Assembly: GCF_000333455.1 (NCBI RefSeq)
Contig: NZ_BADD01000050.1
Coordinates: 1-32,737, forward strand
DNA from: Rhodopseudomonas sp. B29
GTDB taxonomy: Bacteria > Pseudomonadota > Alphaproteobacteria > Rhizobiales > Xanthobacteraceae
Direction: 5' to 3'
DNA length: 32,737 bases
Shown: positions 7,605 through 14,917 of the stretch, piece by piece
Layout: every line of letters begins with the position of its first letter
Numbering within the stretch: the stretch's first letter is position 1
The notes under the pieces: generated by a model
The model's input: only the letters and a program-made list of their open reading frames with translations
What the model was told of the DNA's origin: nothing
The model's database searches: none
Position numbers and translations under genes: made by a program

Positions 7605-9518
7605 TCAATCGAGATATTGAAGCGGATCAACCGGAGAAGAGCCCCTTCTTATCTCGAAATGCAGTTGTGGCCCCGCAACGTCACCGGATTGGCCCGACGT
7701 GGCGATGATCTGCCCCCGTTGAACGGCATCGCCTGGCTTCACAAGCAACTCTCTGTTGTGTGCGTACGCCGTAACGAACCCGTTCGCGTGCCGAACAAGT
7801 ACGAGATTCCCATAGCCTTTCAATTCGTTCCCCGAATATGCAACGACCCCGTCGTGAGCAGCCTTTACAGGCGTTCCTTCCGGCACGGCCAGATTGATAC
7901 CGTCGTTGATCCTGTTATGGCCCTGATTTGAATGGTAGCTGGCAATTACTCTTCCGCGCACGGGCCAGCTAAACCTGCCTTCAATATTACCATCACCGTC
8001 ATTTCTTGTAGAAAGGTCGGCTGGTTTCGGACTTTTGTCCGGAGGGTGGCCGCTCAATTCTTTAGCTGATACGTGCGTGGGGCTACCCAAGGAGACCGAT
8101 CGTCGATCCAACTGATTCGTTCGCCTTGGAATCACTAGATGCGACCCGACCGCGAGCGTTGAATCGGCGGTCAATCCATTGAGCTCTCTAAGGATTTGAA
8201 CCGGAACGTCCCACGTCCTCGAAATGCTATCAAAGGTATCGCCATCCTTAAACACGTAAGCATGGCCGCCCTCCCAGGACCACGCCGACTCATTGACAAT
8301 CGCAGCGCCTCCGTCGCGATTATTCGATTCATCCTGATTTGTATTTAGCAAGTCAGTCCGCACAGATGCCAGCGCAATAGCGCTGAGAGGCACAACCGTT
8401 TTGTAGTAGTCAAGGTCGGCGGAGAATCCTGGATGAGTGATATTCTGCTTCAGCGCCATTTCGAGGTCCGAGTAGCCCTTCAAAAATTCGCTGGCATTGA
8501 CCGCCTCTTGGCAATCGTAGACGAACACGGCGCCCCGCTCGGTTTCGTTCACTTGTAAATGCTCGCGTCTATGCATCGGTAAGAACGGCGTCGTTAACGA
8601 ACGTAATGCCATGAACGATAACAGCTCTTTGATCATACCTGCATTTGCCGATGCCGCTCCTCGTACGAATGCAACAGACGCCTTGCTGTAGCAACCTTCG
8701 TACATCAGTCCCAAGGCCCTGAAATAGGCCCTAATGTCCGCGTCAATGATGCCATCAACGTCCCGGTCCTCTGCGCTTGTCAACGCACGAAGATCACTGT
8801 CCTTTGGTAGCGAATTAGTCGTTGCATACTTGGATAGGAATACGAGCGGAACCACTAATGCGTTGTATGCACCCACAGTGGCCTGATCAGTCTCACTTGA
8901 GATGCGAAAAAGTCGACTGAGACTCATTCCGTCCATAATGAGTTGACGGGCTTCGGCTAATGCAAGCTCTCCATAGGCCTTCACTGCACGATCGACGTAT
9001 CTTCTTCTCAGGATCTCGAAGAGCGTGCGCGCATTCAGGTTATTCAGCGTAACGCCTTTGTCGAGCGGCTCGCAGTCCGTGATCTTTTCGCAAATGGGGC
9101 GACTTTCCTTCAGGGCGCCAGACGTTAAAGCCACCCTTACGGCGGTATAGAACGCCGGCTCGGAGCCCATAAAATCTAAATACCAAAGCAGGTCCCAAAG
9201 CGTTTCAAAATATCGATCGCGATACGACTCCCCCAGAACAGGCTTTACCTTTTGCACCGCGGGAGATTCGCTTATAGGCTCGGTGAAGAAATTGGCTTTG
9301 CGCAGTTTCCGAAGGCTAGCAGGTTCGTCCTCGTTCTGATCTTCGAGAACTATGTTATCCTCGACCACTCTCCCTATCCTACCTATGTAGTGGTCTTGAG
9401 TCATTCTGACGGTGCCCGAGTGACCCCTCAGAAAATCGCCCGCTGCTATTCCAATGAAAGAGAAGCTGAGAATCGTAAAAGCCAGTAGACGCAACTGGCC
9501 ATCTCTAGTCACTTTCAT
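7605..9518 (-). CDS. Membrane-anchored LysM plus degenerate LytM/M23 protein
   Basis: 637 aa from the ATG at 9518, preceded by GAGGGGA about 8 nt upstream. There is one membrane anchor at about 10-29. A helical, repeat-like region of unknown family spans about 95-400. A LysM domain (about 419-464, YVFKDGDTFDSISRTWDVP to GSHLVIP) is expected to bind peptidoglycan. A LytM/M23 domain lies at about 515-632 (FSWPVRGRVIASYHS ... GPQLHFEIRRG). The usual zinc and catalytic residues are mostly lost: N538 and N542 (INDGIN) replace the zinc His and Asp, and Q618 replaces the first His of HxH. Only H587 and H620 remain. That pattern fits a non-catalytic LytM factor (NlpD/EnvC/DipM-like amidase activator) rather than an endopeptidase. 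It is the last gene of a four-gene low-GC operon and overlaps the 62-aa gene by 14 nt. Confidence 0.88.
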   Translation of the reverse strand: MKVTRDGQLRLLAFTILSFSFIGIAAGDFLRGHSGTVRMTQDHYIGRIGRVVEDNIVLEDQNEDEPASLRKLRKANFFTEPISESPAVQKVKPVLGESYRDRYFETLWDLLWYLDFMGSEPAFYTAVRVALTSGALKESRPICEKITDCEPLDKGVTLNNLNARTLFEILRRRYVDRAVKAYGELALAEARQLIMDGMSLSRLFRISSETDQATVGAYNALVVPLVFLSKYATTNSLPKDSDLRALTSAEDRDVDGIIDADIRAYFRALGLMYEGCYSKASVAFVRGAASANAGMIKELLSFMALRSLTTPFLPMHRREHLQVNETERGAVFVYDCQEAVNASEFLKGYSDLEMALKQNITHPGFSADLDYYKTVVPLSAIALASVRTDLLNTNQDESNNRDGGAAIVNESAWSWEGGHAYVFKDGDTFDSISRTWDVPVQILRELNGLTADSTLAVGSHLVIPRRTNQLDRRSVSLGSPTHVSAKELSGHPPDKSPKPADLSTRNDGDGNIEGRFSWPVRGRVIASYHSNQGHNRINDGINLAVPEGTPVKAAHDGVVAYSGNELKGYGNLVLVRHANGFVTAYAHNRELLVKPGDAVQRGQIIATSGQSGDVAGPQLHFEIRRGSSPVDPLQYLD

Positions 9519-9693
9519 TAGAGTTCCCCTCAATGGCTCTCGAATGTTTCGTCGCAGGGACTAACGAGCGGACCTTGTGCACCACGAGATCTCCCACGTA
9601 CCGGTATCCAAGAGTTACCGATGGCGCAGCTATTAACGCTGCGACCACCGCAAGTATCAGCACCACAAACACCAAGGGAAGATGTGCCCTCAC
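9505..9693 (-). CDS. 62-aa single-pass membrane protein in the low-GC operon
   Basis: Small protein with one N-terminal hydrophobic helix (about 5-24, LPLVFVVLILAVVAALIAA) and a short polar tail ending GNSNESD. It starts with GTG at 9693, whose bases overlap the stop of the upstream gene (GTGA, stop 9692-9690). A strong purine-rich site, GGGAGGGG, lies just upstream. It overlaps the start of the LysM/LytM gene by 14 nt. The double overlap and ribosome site argue that it is translated. Function is unknown; a small subunit or anchor of an envelope complex is the simplest guess from context. Confidence 0.7.
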   Translation of the reverse strand: MRAHLPLVFVVLILAVVAALIAAPSVTLGYRYVGDLVVHKVRSLVPATKHSRAIEGNSNESD

Positions 9694-10667
9694 GCTCCAC
9701 CCCTCCCATCCGAGGCGAAAATTCGAGTCCGGAGAGTCGTGATGTAGTTTTCTGGGGTATCGAAGTGCAGTGCGTCAGCGCACAGCTGAAGATAAATCCG
9801 ACCGGCGCCGTCATCGTCCATGCCTTTGGCCTTTAGTCGTTTGACTGAGGCCGGCTCGCGCACGGCGAATCCAAAATCGTCGATACGCTCGACTAGCGTA
9901 CGAAGATTGCCTCGATCTTTGCAGAGAGCAAAGAACCGTTCGAGATCTGCCTTTGATCCGTCGAATTCGTCCTTGTATTTCGATATCCTGTTCTTTGCGA
10001 CTTCGTTGTCCCTAAATACCCGTACAGCCAACTGATAATAAACGACTGCAAGCGCGTAGCTTTTCCGTTTTGCAAGACTATCCCCGGCTTGAGTAAGTTG
10101 ATCCGAGTTTGATCTGATTTTCTCGTATCTTTCGATGTAGGAATTGATGTCGTTTTCTGGATTATCGGGATTTAGCTTTCTTATCTCTCTCAGAAGCTCG
10201 ATCGAATCCGTGAGGTGCGCCTTACCCAGATCGTTCGCCTGATAAACCATCCGGTTGCGGTTAATTTGCTTACTATAGTGATACTCTCGCGCCGCAACGA
10301 AGACGTACGATTCGACTGCCTGAATGAATAGGCCAAGTGAAAGCGCTGCGATGAATAGCGATGCAATCAGAAAAATTCCGGTAAGGCGTCTATTGGGGGA
10401 GATCAAACAATAGGCGGAGTGGAATGCGAGCCTGATCGAGGTGTCGAGCGACCATTTTGCTGCGGCTAGGATTTGAGGTGAGAGCGTAGCCGCGACCGCA
10501 AGCGCCAACAAATCGTACTTCATCTCGCTGAACAGAAGATAATGTAACGAGCTTCCTTTCGAAAGAATGTTGTTCGCAACCCAATCTGGGAATTTCCCGA
10601 CGACCGACGTAAGAAACGTCACGACGAGCGCCAGGGAAGCGGAGAAGGTCAGGGCAATTTTACTCAT
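9690..10667 (-). CDS. Polytopic membrane protein with helical C-terminal domain, low-GC operon
   Basis: 325 aa from the ATG at 10667, which overlaps the upstream gene's stop by 8 nt. An in-frame start 29 codons upstream would lie inside the neighbour and is less likely. Membrane segments are seen at about 4-24 and 95-118, with a more amphipathic helix at about 50-71. A charged helical region from about 130 to the end has a TPR-like stretch (SYALAVVYYQLAVRVFRD). Residues 45-58 (LFSEMKYDLLALAV) and 90-112 (SPNRR then a membrane helix ending SLG) echo a motif in the preceding gene. I do not recognise the family. GC is about 40% in a sampled 60-base line (10141-10200), well below the flanks. Confidence 0.8.
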   Translation of the reverse strand: MSKIALTFSASLALVVTFLTSVVGKFPDWVANNILSKGSSLHYLLFSEMKYDLLALAVAATLSPQILAAAKWSLDTSIRLAFHSAYCLISPNRRLTGIFLIASLFIAALSLGLFIQAVESYVFVAAREYHYSKQINRNRMVYQANDLGKAHLTDSIELLREIRKLNPDNPENDINSYIERYEKIRSNSDQLTQAGDSLAKRKSYALAVVYYQLAVRVFRDNEVAKNRISKYKDEFDGSKADLERFFALCKDRGNLRTLVERIDDFGFAVREPASVKRLKAKGMDDDGAGRIYLQLCADALHFDTPENYITTLRTRIFASDGRGGA

Positions 10668-11253
10668 CGAGACGCTCTCGCCAGAATAATGCGGCCAGAA
10701 CGATAACGACGCCGCCCAACGATGAACCGAATAGAAATAGTACTGCAGAAACAATGAGCAGCATTTTGCTAAAACGTCGATTTGGATAGAGATTGATATT
10801 GAGTGCTCTGTCGTACATATTCTGTCTGGTCTTTAAAGCCAGATCCAGCAAGTCGTACTTCAGAAGCTGGAATAACTCGCCGTACGTCTTGACGTCTTCG
10901 GATAGCACCACGTCGCGGCCATCCAGGCTGAGGATTGGCGAGGTTGGTTTCAGATAATTTGTATCCGCCCGACGCGCGCCGTTTTGACACGACACCTTTC
11001 CGCTACGGCTATCGCCGCCGGGTGATGGCGACACTTGTGGCGCTTCCAATCCATCGGACGACTCGAGCTCAAGCCGGGGCGGGACGTCTTCTAGACGAAT
11101 TCCAGGCAAATCCTCCAGACGGACGTGCGGGTGCTGGTCGGCTTCGGTAACAGTACGTACCGCAAAGGAACTACTCAGTCGTCTCCGCCGGAGGTTCGAG
11201 AGCCGACGGCGCCAAAAAGTCTGACTTACAGCCGAGCTAATCTCCGCACCCAT
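10660..11253 (-). CDS. Putative tail-anchored membrane protein, first gene of the low-GC operon
   Basis: 197 aa. The N-terminal two thirds is soluble. It begins with an Arg-rich block (about 13-26), then has an acidic/proline linker with a doubled RLED motif (residues 45-56), and ends in one hydrophobic segment (about 163-191) with a short WRERLDE tail. It has no signal peptide, so it is probably tail-anchored in the inner membrane. Residues 127-140 (LFQLLKYDLLDLAL) and 157-160 (PNRR), followed directly by the membrane helix, parallel a motif in the next gene. The ATG at 11253 has no convincing ribosome site, and the candidate promoter just upstream would give a very short leader. Family and function are unknown. 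Confidence 0.75.
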   Translation of the reverse strand: MGAEISSAVSQTFWRRRLSNLRRRRLSSSFAVRTVTEADQHPHVRLEDLPGIRLEDVPPRLELESSDGLEAPQVSPSPGGDSRSGKVSCQNGARRADTNYLKPTSPILSLDGRDVVLSEDVKTYGELFQLLKYDLLDLALKTRQNMYDRALNINLYPNRRFSKMLLIVSAVLFLFGSSLGGVVIVLAALFWRERLDE

Positions 11254-11270
11254 GAGAGGAGCCTGTAGCT

Positions 11271-11299
11271 AACATAGACGTGACCATGACGGGTTGCAA
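11271..11299 (-). promoter_or_regulatory. Candidate promoter for the low-GC four-gene operon
   Basis: On the minus strand TTGCAA (11299-11294) and TATGTT (11276-11271) are spaced by exactly 17 nt. Each matches the sigma-70 hexamer at 4 of 6 positions. The predicted start of transcription would be only about 10 nt before the ATG at 11253, consistent with the missing ribosome site there. This is weak evidence on its own. Confidence 0.3.
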
Positions 11300-11629
11300 T
11301 AATAAGTCATTTTTCGGCCGCCGCGAGTTTTTTTTGGCAGGCTGCTAGTGACGGAGGCCTCCGCATCGCCGTGGGTCGATGCTACATTGTTCACTGGCAT
11401 CAACGTGCATTGTTTAGGGATGTCGACAATGTGACAACGCCGAATTCGGGCGTCTGACCAGTATGAGTTGGCCTCGAATTCCAAATGGGATGCCTGATCA
11501 CGCAATCGTCCGCTCGGGTCAAAAGCTGACGCTTGCTAACTCGGCGTCACGAATGCCGCTCAGCGCCCGACCTACAGAGCCGACCCATCCCTCACCTCCG
11601 GCCGATCAGCCGCCCCTCACCCTCGCCGC

Positions 11630-11757
11630 GGCGTTTCGTCAAGCCAGTCGAACACGCGGAGGTCACGCAGGCAAAAGGCTTCAGTCTCGCAGTGCAGGTC
11701 GGCGCCCTCTTCTGGAGAAAGACGTGGATGGCCGGGACGAGCCCGGCCATGACGAGG
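11630..11757. repeat. REP-like palindromic repeat
   Basis: The core is ATGGCCGGG (11728-11736), a 5-nt loop ACGAG, then CCCGGCCAT (11742-11750), a perfect 9-bp stem. In translation it gives the HGRARPGHP or MAGLVPAIH-like peptides often seen as spurious ORF ends in Bradyrhizobium and Rhodopseudomonas genomes, which I recall as a dispersed intergenic repeat. The boundaries of the larger unit are approximate. Only one copy was noticed in the window. Confidence 0.55.
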
Positions 11758-11804
11758 CTGATCGCAATTTGCTAGGGTCGAAGCCGGCGGCCAGCCCGCA
11801 CCCC

Positions 11805-12200
11805 TCACCGCCACCTGTTCACCACCCACAGTGCGCCCCACGATCCCAGCAGCGTCACGGCCATCATGGCTGCGAGCGAGACGAACAGCAGCGGGCCGCC
11901 GGTGGAGGCGAGCGAGCCTTCGACTTGGACCAGCGGCCTCAGCAGCGCGAGCGTGCCGATGACTATCGCCTCGCCGAGTTGGGCGGCCACAAAAGCGCCG
12001 AGCAGCACGACGACGATATTGACGATCCAGCCGAGCACGCCGCGCTTGCGTGTCCACGCCTCGTGCACCGCGAGCGCCAGCGCAGCGACGAACACGGCCG
12101 CCGCAATCACCAGCGGGCCGCCGACGCTCGACAGCGGGATGGCGCCGGTGAGCTGAAGAAACAGGATGCCGATCACGGCAATCAGCACGATATATGGCAT
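11805..12200 (-). CDS. Small polytopic membrane protein, unknown function
   Basis: 131 aa with four predicted membrane helices: about 3-22 (YIVLIAVIGILFLQLTGAIP), 26-46, 55-85 and 100-128. The ATG at 12200 is preceded by AAGGA at a normal spacing. Only short soluble loops are present, with a basic loop WTRKRG between helices 2 and 3. I do not recognise a domain. The next gene on the same strand starts 450 nt upstream, so it is probably transcribed separately. Confidence 0.75.
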   Translation of the reverse strand: MPYIVLIAVIGILFLQLTGAIPLSSVGGPLVIAAAVFVAALALAVHEAWTRKRGVLGWIVNIVVVLLGAFVAAQLGEAIVIGTLALLRPLVQVEGSLASTGGPLLFVSLAAMMAVTLLGSWGALWVVNRWR

Positions 12201-12374
12201 GAGTTATCCTTGCTGCATTACGTAGTGCCGCCGCAATTCGTCGAACGACGCCGTCCGACGGCGCCGCTTGGTGGTCCGAGAGCTTTGCCGGTTCTGATTG
12301 ATCGGAACCAGAACTCTGAATTTTCTGACGCGCTTTCCTAACGCGACCTAGCACTTACTTCGCTCGACAACGCT

Positions 12375-12659
12375 TCAACGTTTGTAGCTGTAGTGTGAGA
12401 CCGTGGCCGAGCCGACCGTCAGCACTGCGGACGCGATCCAGATCGGCGCCAGTACGAAGATGGCGATTGCGCCCTGGCCACAGGCGCTGGCGATGCACGC
12501 CGTCTCGAACACCGCTGGAAACAGACACAGCAGAACGACCACGGCGAAGCCGGTGCTCCACCAGATTCCGCGCGCGCCCCAGCGGGCGCCGAACATCCAC
12601 GGAACGGCGGGGAAGCCGAGCGACAGAACAACCAGAGTGATCATCAGATTGTCGAACAT
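12375..12659 (-). CDS. 94-aa membrane protein, unknown function
   Basis: Three hydrophobic segments are visible (MITLVVLSLGFPAVPWMF, WWSTGFAVVVLLCLFPAVF and AIAIFVLAPIWIASAVLTVG), and the protein ends SHYSYKR. The start used is the ATG at 12659, immediately before the first helix. Upstream in-frame starts at 12764 or 12770 would add a polar 35-37 residue leader that looks non-coding. The ribosome site is weak for all of them, so the start is uncertain. It is divergent from the histidine kinase gene. Confidence 0.6.
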   Translation of the reverse strand: MFDNLMITLVVLSLGFPAVPWMFGARWGARGIWWSTGFAVVVLLCLFPAVFETACIASACGQGAIAIFVLAPIWIASAVLTVGSATVSHYSYKR

Positions 12660-12865
12660 GGTCGGGTGTTGGTCTGATGCAGGGCGCAGATCGTTCAACC
12701 GCACCTGACAACTGCGGGAGGCGCGATCGTCGCCGTGGCCGGGCCCGATCTCCGCAAGTTCCATCCTCACGACTTCGTTTGCACGGCGATGCGGTAGAGT
12801 TCAGCTGGACAAAGCGATCGGGCTCGTCTTAATTCGGGCCTCACCGCAACGTCTTCGAGAGTTTC

Positions 12866-14479
12866 TTGAGCCCTGTCCCCGATTATGTGTTCGACGCCGA
12901 GAGGCTGGCTGCGCTGGAAGCGTACTCCATTCTCGACACCGCGCCGGAACAGGGCTTCGACGACATCGTTCAGCTCGCGATGCTGATATGCGAGGCGCCC
13001 GTCGCCCTGGTGAGCCTGGTCGCCAAAGACAGGCAGTGGTTCAAAGCGCGAGCGGGATTCGAGCCGTGCGAGACCGACCTCAACAGCTCGGTTTGCGCGC
13101 ATGCGCTCGGCGAGCCCGATCTCCTGGTCATCCCCGATTTGTCGACCGATCCGCGCACGGCTCACAACCCGCTGGTGATCGCCTCTCCGCACATCCGATT
13201 TTATGCGGGCGCGCCGCTGCGCACCGGGGAAGGTCACGCGATCGGTTCCTTGTGCGTCATCGACAGCAAGCCGCGCCCCGATGGACTGACGGCTGGGCAA
13301 ATGATGGGGCTGCGCAGTCTCGCCCGCCAGGTCATGACGCAGTTGGAACTGCGCAAGACACTGGCTCGCCAGCAAACGTTTCTGCTCGAGGAGGCGCAGG
13401 CCCTCGCTCGTCGTACCAGCCTGCTGGCGCTCGGCGACAAGCTGAGGGACATCAGCACGACCCGCGACATGGCGCGCGAAGCGGCCGAGATCGTCGGCAA
13501 GACGCTGGAAGCATCGCGGGCCGGCTTCGGACTCTTGTCCGACGACGGCGAGTTCGTCGACGTCGAGATCGATTGGGTGGCTCCCGGCGTGAAAAGCATC
13601 GCCGGCCGTCATCGCTTTGCCGACTACGGCCAATTGGCGGATGATCTGCGCGCCGGCCGCGCGCTGATCATCGAAGACGTTCGCACCGATCGACGGACCT
13701 CCGAGAATCCGGGCCCCCTGCTCGGGCTCGGCGTTCGCTCCCTGCTCAACATGGTCGTGCTCGAACACGGGCGTCCGGTGGCGCTGTTCTTCGTCCACTC
13801 GAACGAGCCGACGGCATGGCGGGAGGAAGTGATCGCGTTTCTGCGCAACGTCGCCGATCGAGTCGAACACGCCGTCTCCCGCATCAAGGCGGAGGAGCAT
13901 CAGCGGGTGCTGAACCACGAGCTCAGCCACCGGATGAAGAACACTTTGGCGATGGTGCAGGCGATCGCCGGCCAGACCCTGAAGGGAGCCGGAGATCGCG
14001 AGGCGGTCCGGACGTTCTCCAGCCGGCTGCACGCGCTGTCGATGGCGCACGAAGTGCTGCTGCAACGGAGCTGGCTGTCCGCCGATATGGGCGAGATCGT
14101 GCGCAACGTCCTCGAGACGGCCGCTGCCGCGGGGAGCTTCGTTATCAGTGGCCCGGCCCTGACGATCGGACCGCGGGCGACCTTGTCGCTGTCGCTGCTG
14201 CTGCACGAACTCGCTACGAACGCGCTCAAATACGGATCCTTATCGGCCGAGTCGGGGGAGGTTCACGTCGATTGGCGGGTCGACCGGGACGCCGACGAGG
14301 CGGTGCTGTCCTGGCGCGAGAGCGGCGGCCCGCCCGTCACGCCGCCGGTGCGGCGCGGCTTTGGAACCCGACTAATAGGCATGGGCCTGGTCGGAACGGG
14401 CGGTGTTAACGTTCGTTACCTAGCATCCGGACTAGAGGCCGAGTTTCAAGCGCCTCTGGTGGAGATCCAGCAAACGTGA
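12866..14479 (+). CDS. GAF-GAF sensor histidine kinase of the HWE family
   Basis: 537 aa soluble sensor kinase with no membrane helices. Two GAF-like domains (about 20-165 and 185-340) precede the kinase core. The phosphoacceptor box reads LNHELSHRMKNTLAMVQ with H355. The family-defining residues are present: H447 in the N-box LLHELATNALKYGSL, and W483/E485 in SWRESGG. The ATP-lid stretch GFGTRLI follows. HWE kinases phosphorylate response regulators and are typical of alphaproteobacteria. The TTG at 12866 is chosen because it keeps the family N-terminus DAERLAALEAYSILDTAPE and no ATG lies before it; a GTG at codon 8 is possible. Its stop overlaps the GTG of the response regulator (GTGA), so the two are translationally coupled. 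The signal is unknown. Confidence 0.9.
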   Translation: MSPVPDYVFDAERLAALEAYSILDTAPEQGFDDIVQLAMLICEAPVALVSLVAKDRQWFKARAGFEPCETDLNSSVCAHALGEPDLLVIPDLSTDPRTAHNPLVIASPHIRFYAGAPLRTGEGHAIGSLCVIDSKPRPDGLTAGQMMGLRSLARQVMTQLELRKTLARQQTFLLEEAQALARRTSLLALGDKLRDISTTRDMAREAAEIVGKTLEASRAGFGLLSDDGEFVDVEIDWVAPGVKSIAGRHRFADYGQLADDLRAGRALIIEDVRTDRRTSENPGPLLGLGVRSLLNMVVLEHGRPVALFFVHSNEPTAWREEVIAFLRNVADRVEHAVSRIKAEEHQRVLNHELSHRMKNTLAMVQAIAGQTLKGAGDREAVRTFSSRLHALSMAHEVLLQRSWLSADMGEIVRNVLETAAAAGSFVISGPALTIGPRATLSLSLLLHELATNALKYGSLSAESGEVHVDWRVDRDADEAVLSWRESGGPPVTPPVRRGFGTRLIGMGLVGTGGVNVRYLASGLEAEFQAPLVEIQQT

Positions 14480-14844
14480 CAGAGCCACCGATTGTCCTGA
14501 TCGTCGAGGACGAACCCCTTCTGCGCATGGCGGCCGCCGATATGGTGGAAAGCGCCGGCTTCACTGTCATCGAAGCTGCGAACGCCACCGAGGCGGTGAG
14601 TATTCTCGAGTCGAGAACGGACATTCGGATCGTGTTCTCCGACATCGACATGCCGCACGGCATCGACGGCATGAAGCTCGCCGCCCTGATCCGCACGCGC
14701 TGGCCGCCGATCGAGATCATTCTCGTCTCCGGACACATCAATGCGCCGGACGTCGAGCTGCCCGCTCGATCGCTGTTCTTTTCCAAGCCCTACGACGAGC
14801 GCCGCGTCGTCAGCGCGATGAAGGCATTCGCCTATCCGAACTGA
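14476..14844 (+). CDS. Single-domain response regulator
   Basis: 122 aa receiver domain only, with no output domain. Acidic residues E11/D12, the phosphorylated D56 (FSDIDMP), S85 (ILVSGH) and K104 (FSKPY) are all in place. It starts with GTG at 14476, overlapping the kinase stop by 4 nt, and is almost certainly the partner of that HWE kinase. As a stand-alone receiver it must act by protein contact, as a phosphate sink or relay to another component. Confidence 0.92.
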   Translation: MTEPPIVLIVEDEPLLRMAAADMVESAGFTVIEAANATEAVSILESRTDIRIVFSDIDMPHGIDGMKLAALIRTRWPPIEIILVSGHINAPDVELPARSLFFSKPYDERRVVSAMKAFAYPN

Positions 14845-14883
14845 GCGCGGTTGAACGGCGCGACAGGGGCCGAGCCTCACCGA

Positions 14884-14912
14884 AGAATAAGGCCACCGAT
14901 CGCTTTGTGGCC
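14884..14912 (-). terminator. Terminator-like hairpin after the P450 gene
   Basis: Read on the minus strand, GGCCAC (14912-14907) and GTGGCC (14896-14891) form a 6-bp stem that can be extended by a G-U pair. The stem is followed directly by TTATTCTTC. It starts 6 nt after the P450 stop codon (14918). It lies between convergent genes and may act in both directions. Confidence 0.5.
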
Positions 14913-14917
14913 CTCGC

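Larger units (their letters stand above)
11254..11804. other. Gene-free 550-bp stretch between the low-GC operon and a membrane protein
   Basis: The left part (to about 11,450) shares the low GC of the operon. Composition then returns to GC-rich. The stretch contains the candidate operon promoter and a family-type palindromic repeat near 11.7 kb. No protein-like frame is visible; the plus-strand frame that runs through here continues antisense over the next gene and has no domain. Confidence 0.55.

Noticed and set aside
12304-12335. GGAAC element resembling an EcfG-type -35
   Set aside because: No CGTT follows at 16-17 nt and no gene lies downstream on the plus strand.
11463-12341. 292-codon plus-strand frame across the REP-like repeat and the membrane protein gene
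   Set aside because: It is antisense to a plausible four-helix membrane protein and has no protein-like features.
12767-14206. 479-codon minus-strand frame opposite the histidine kinase
   Set aside because: The kinase frame has intact H-box, N-box and GAF motifs; the opposite strand is a shadow.
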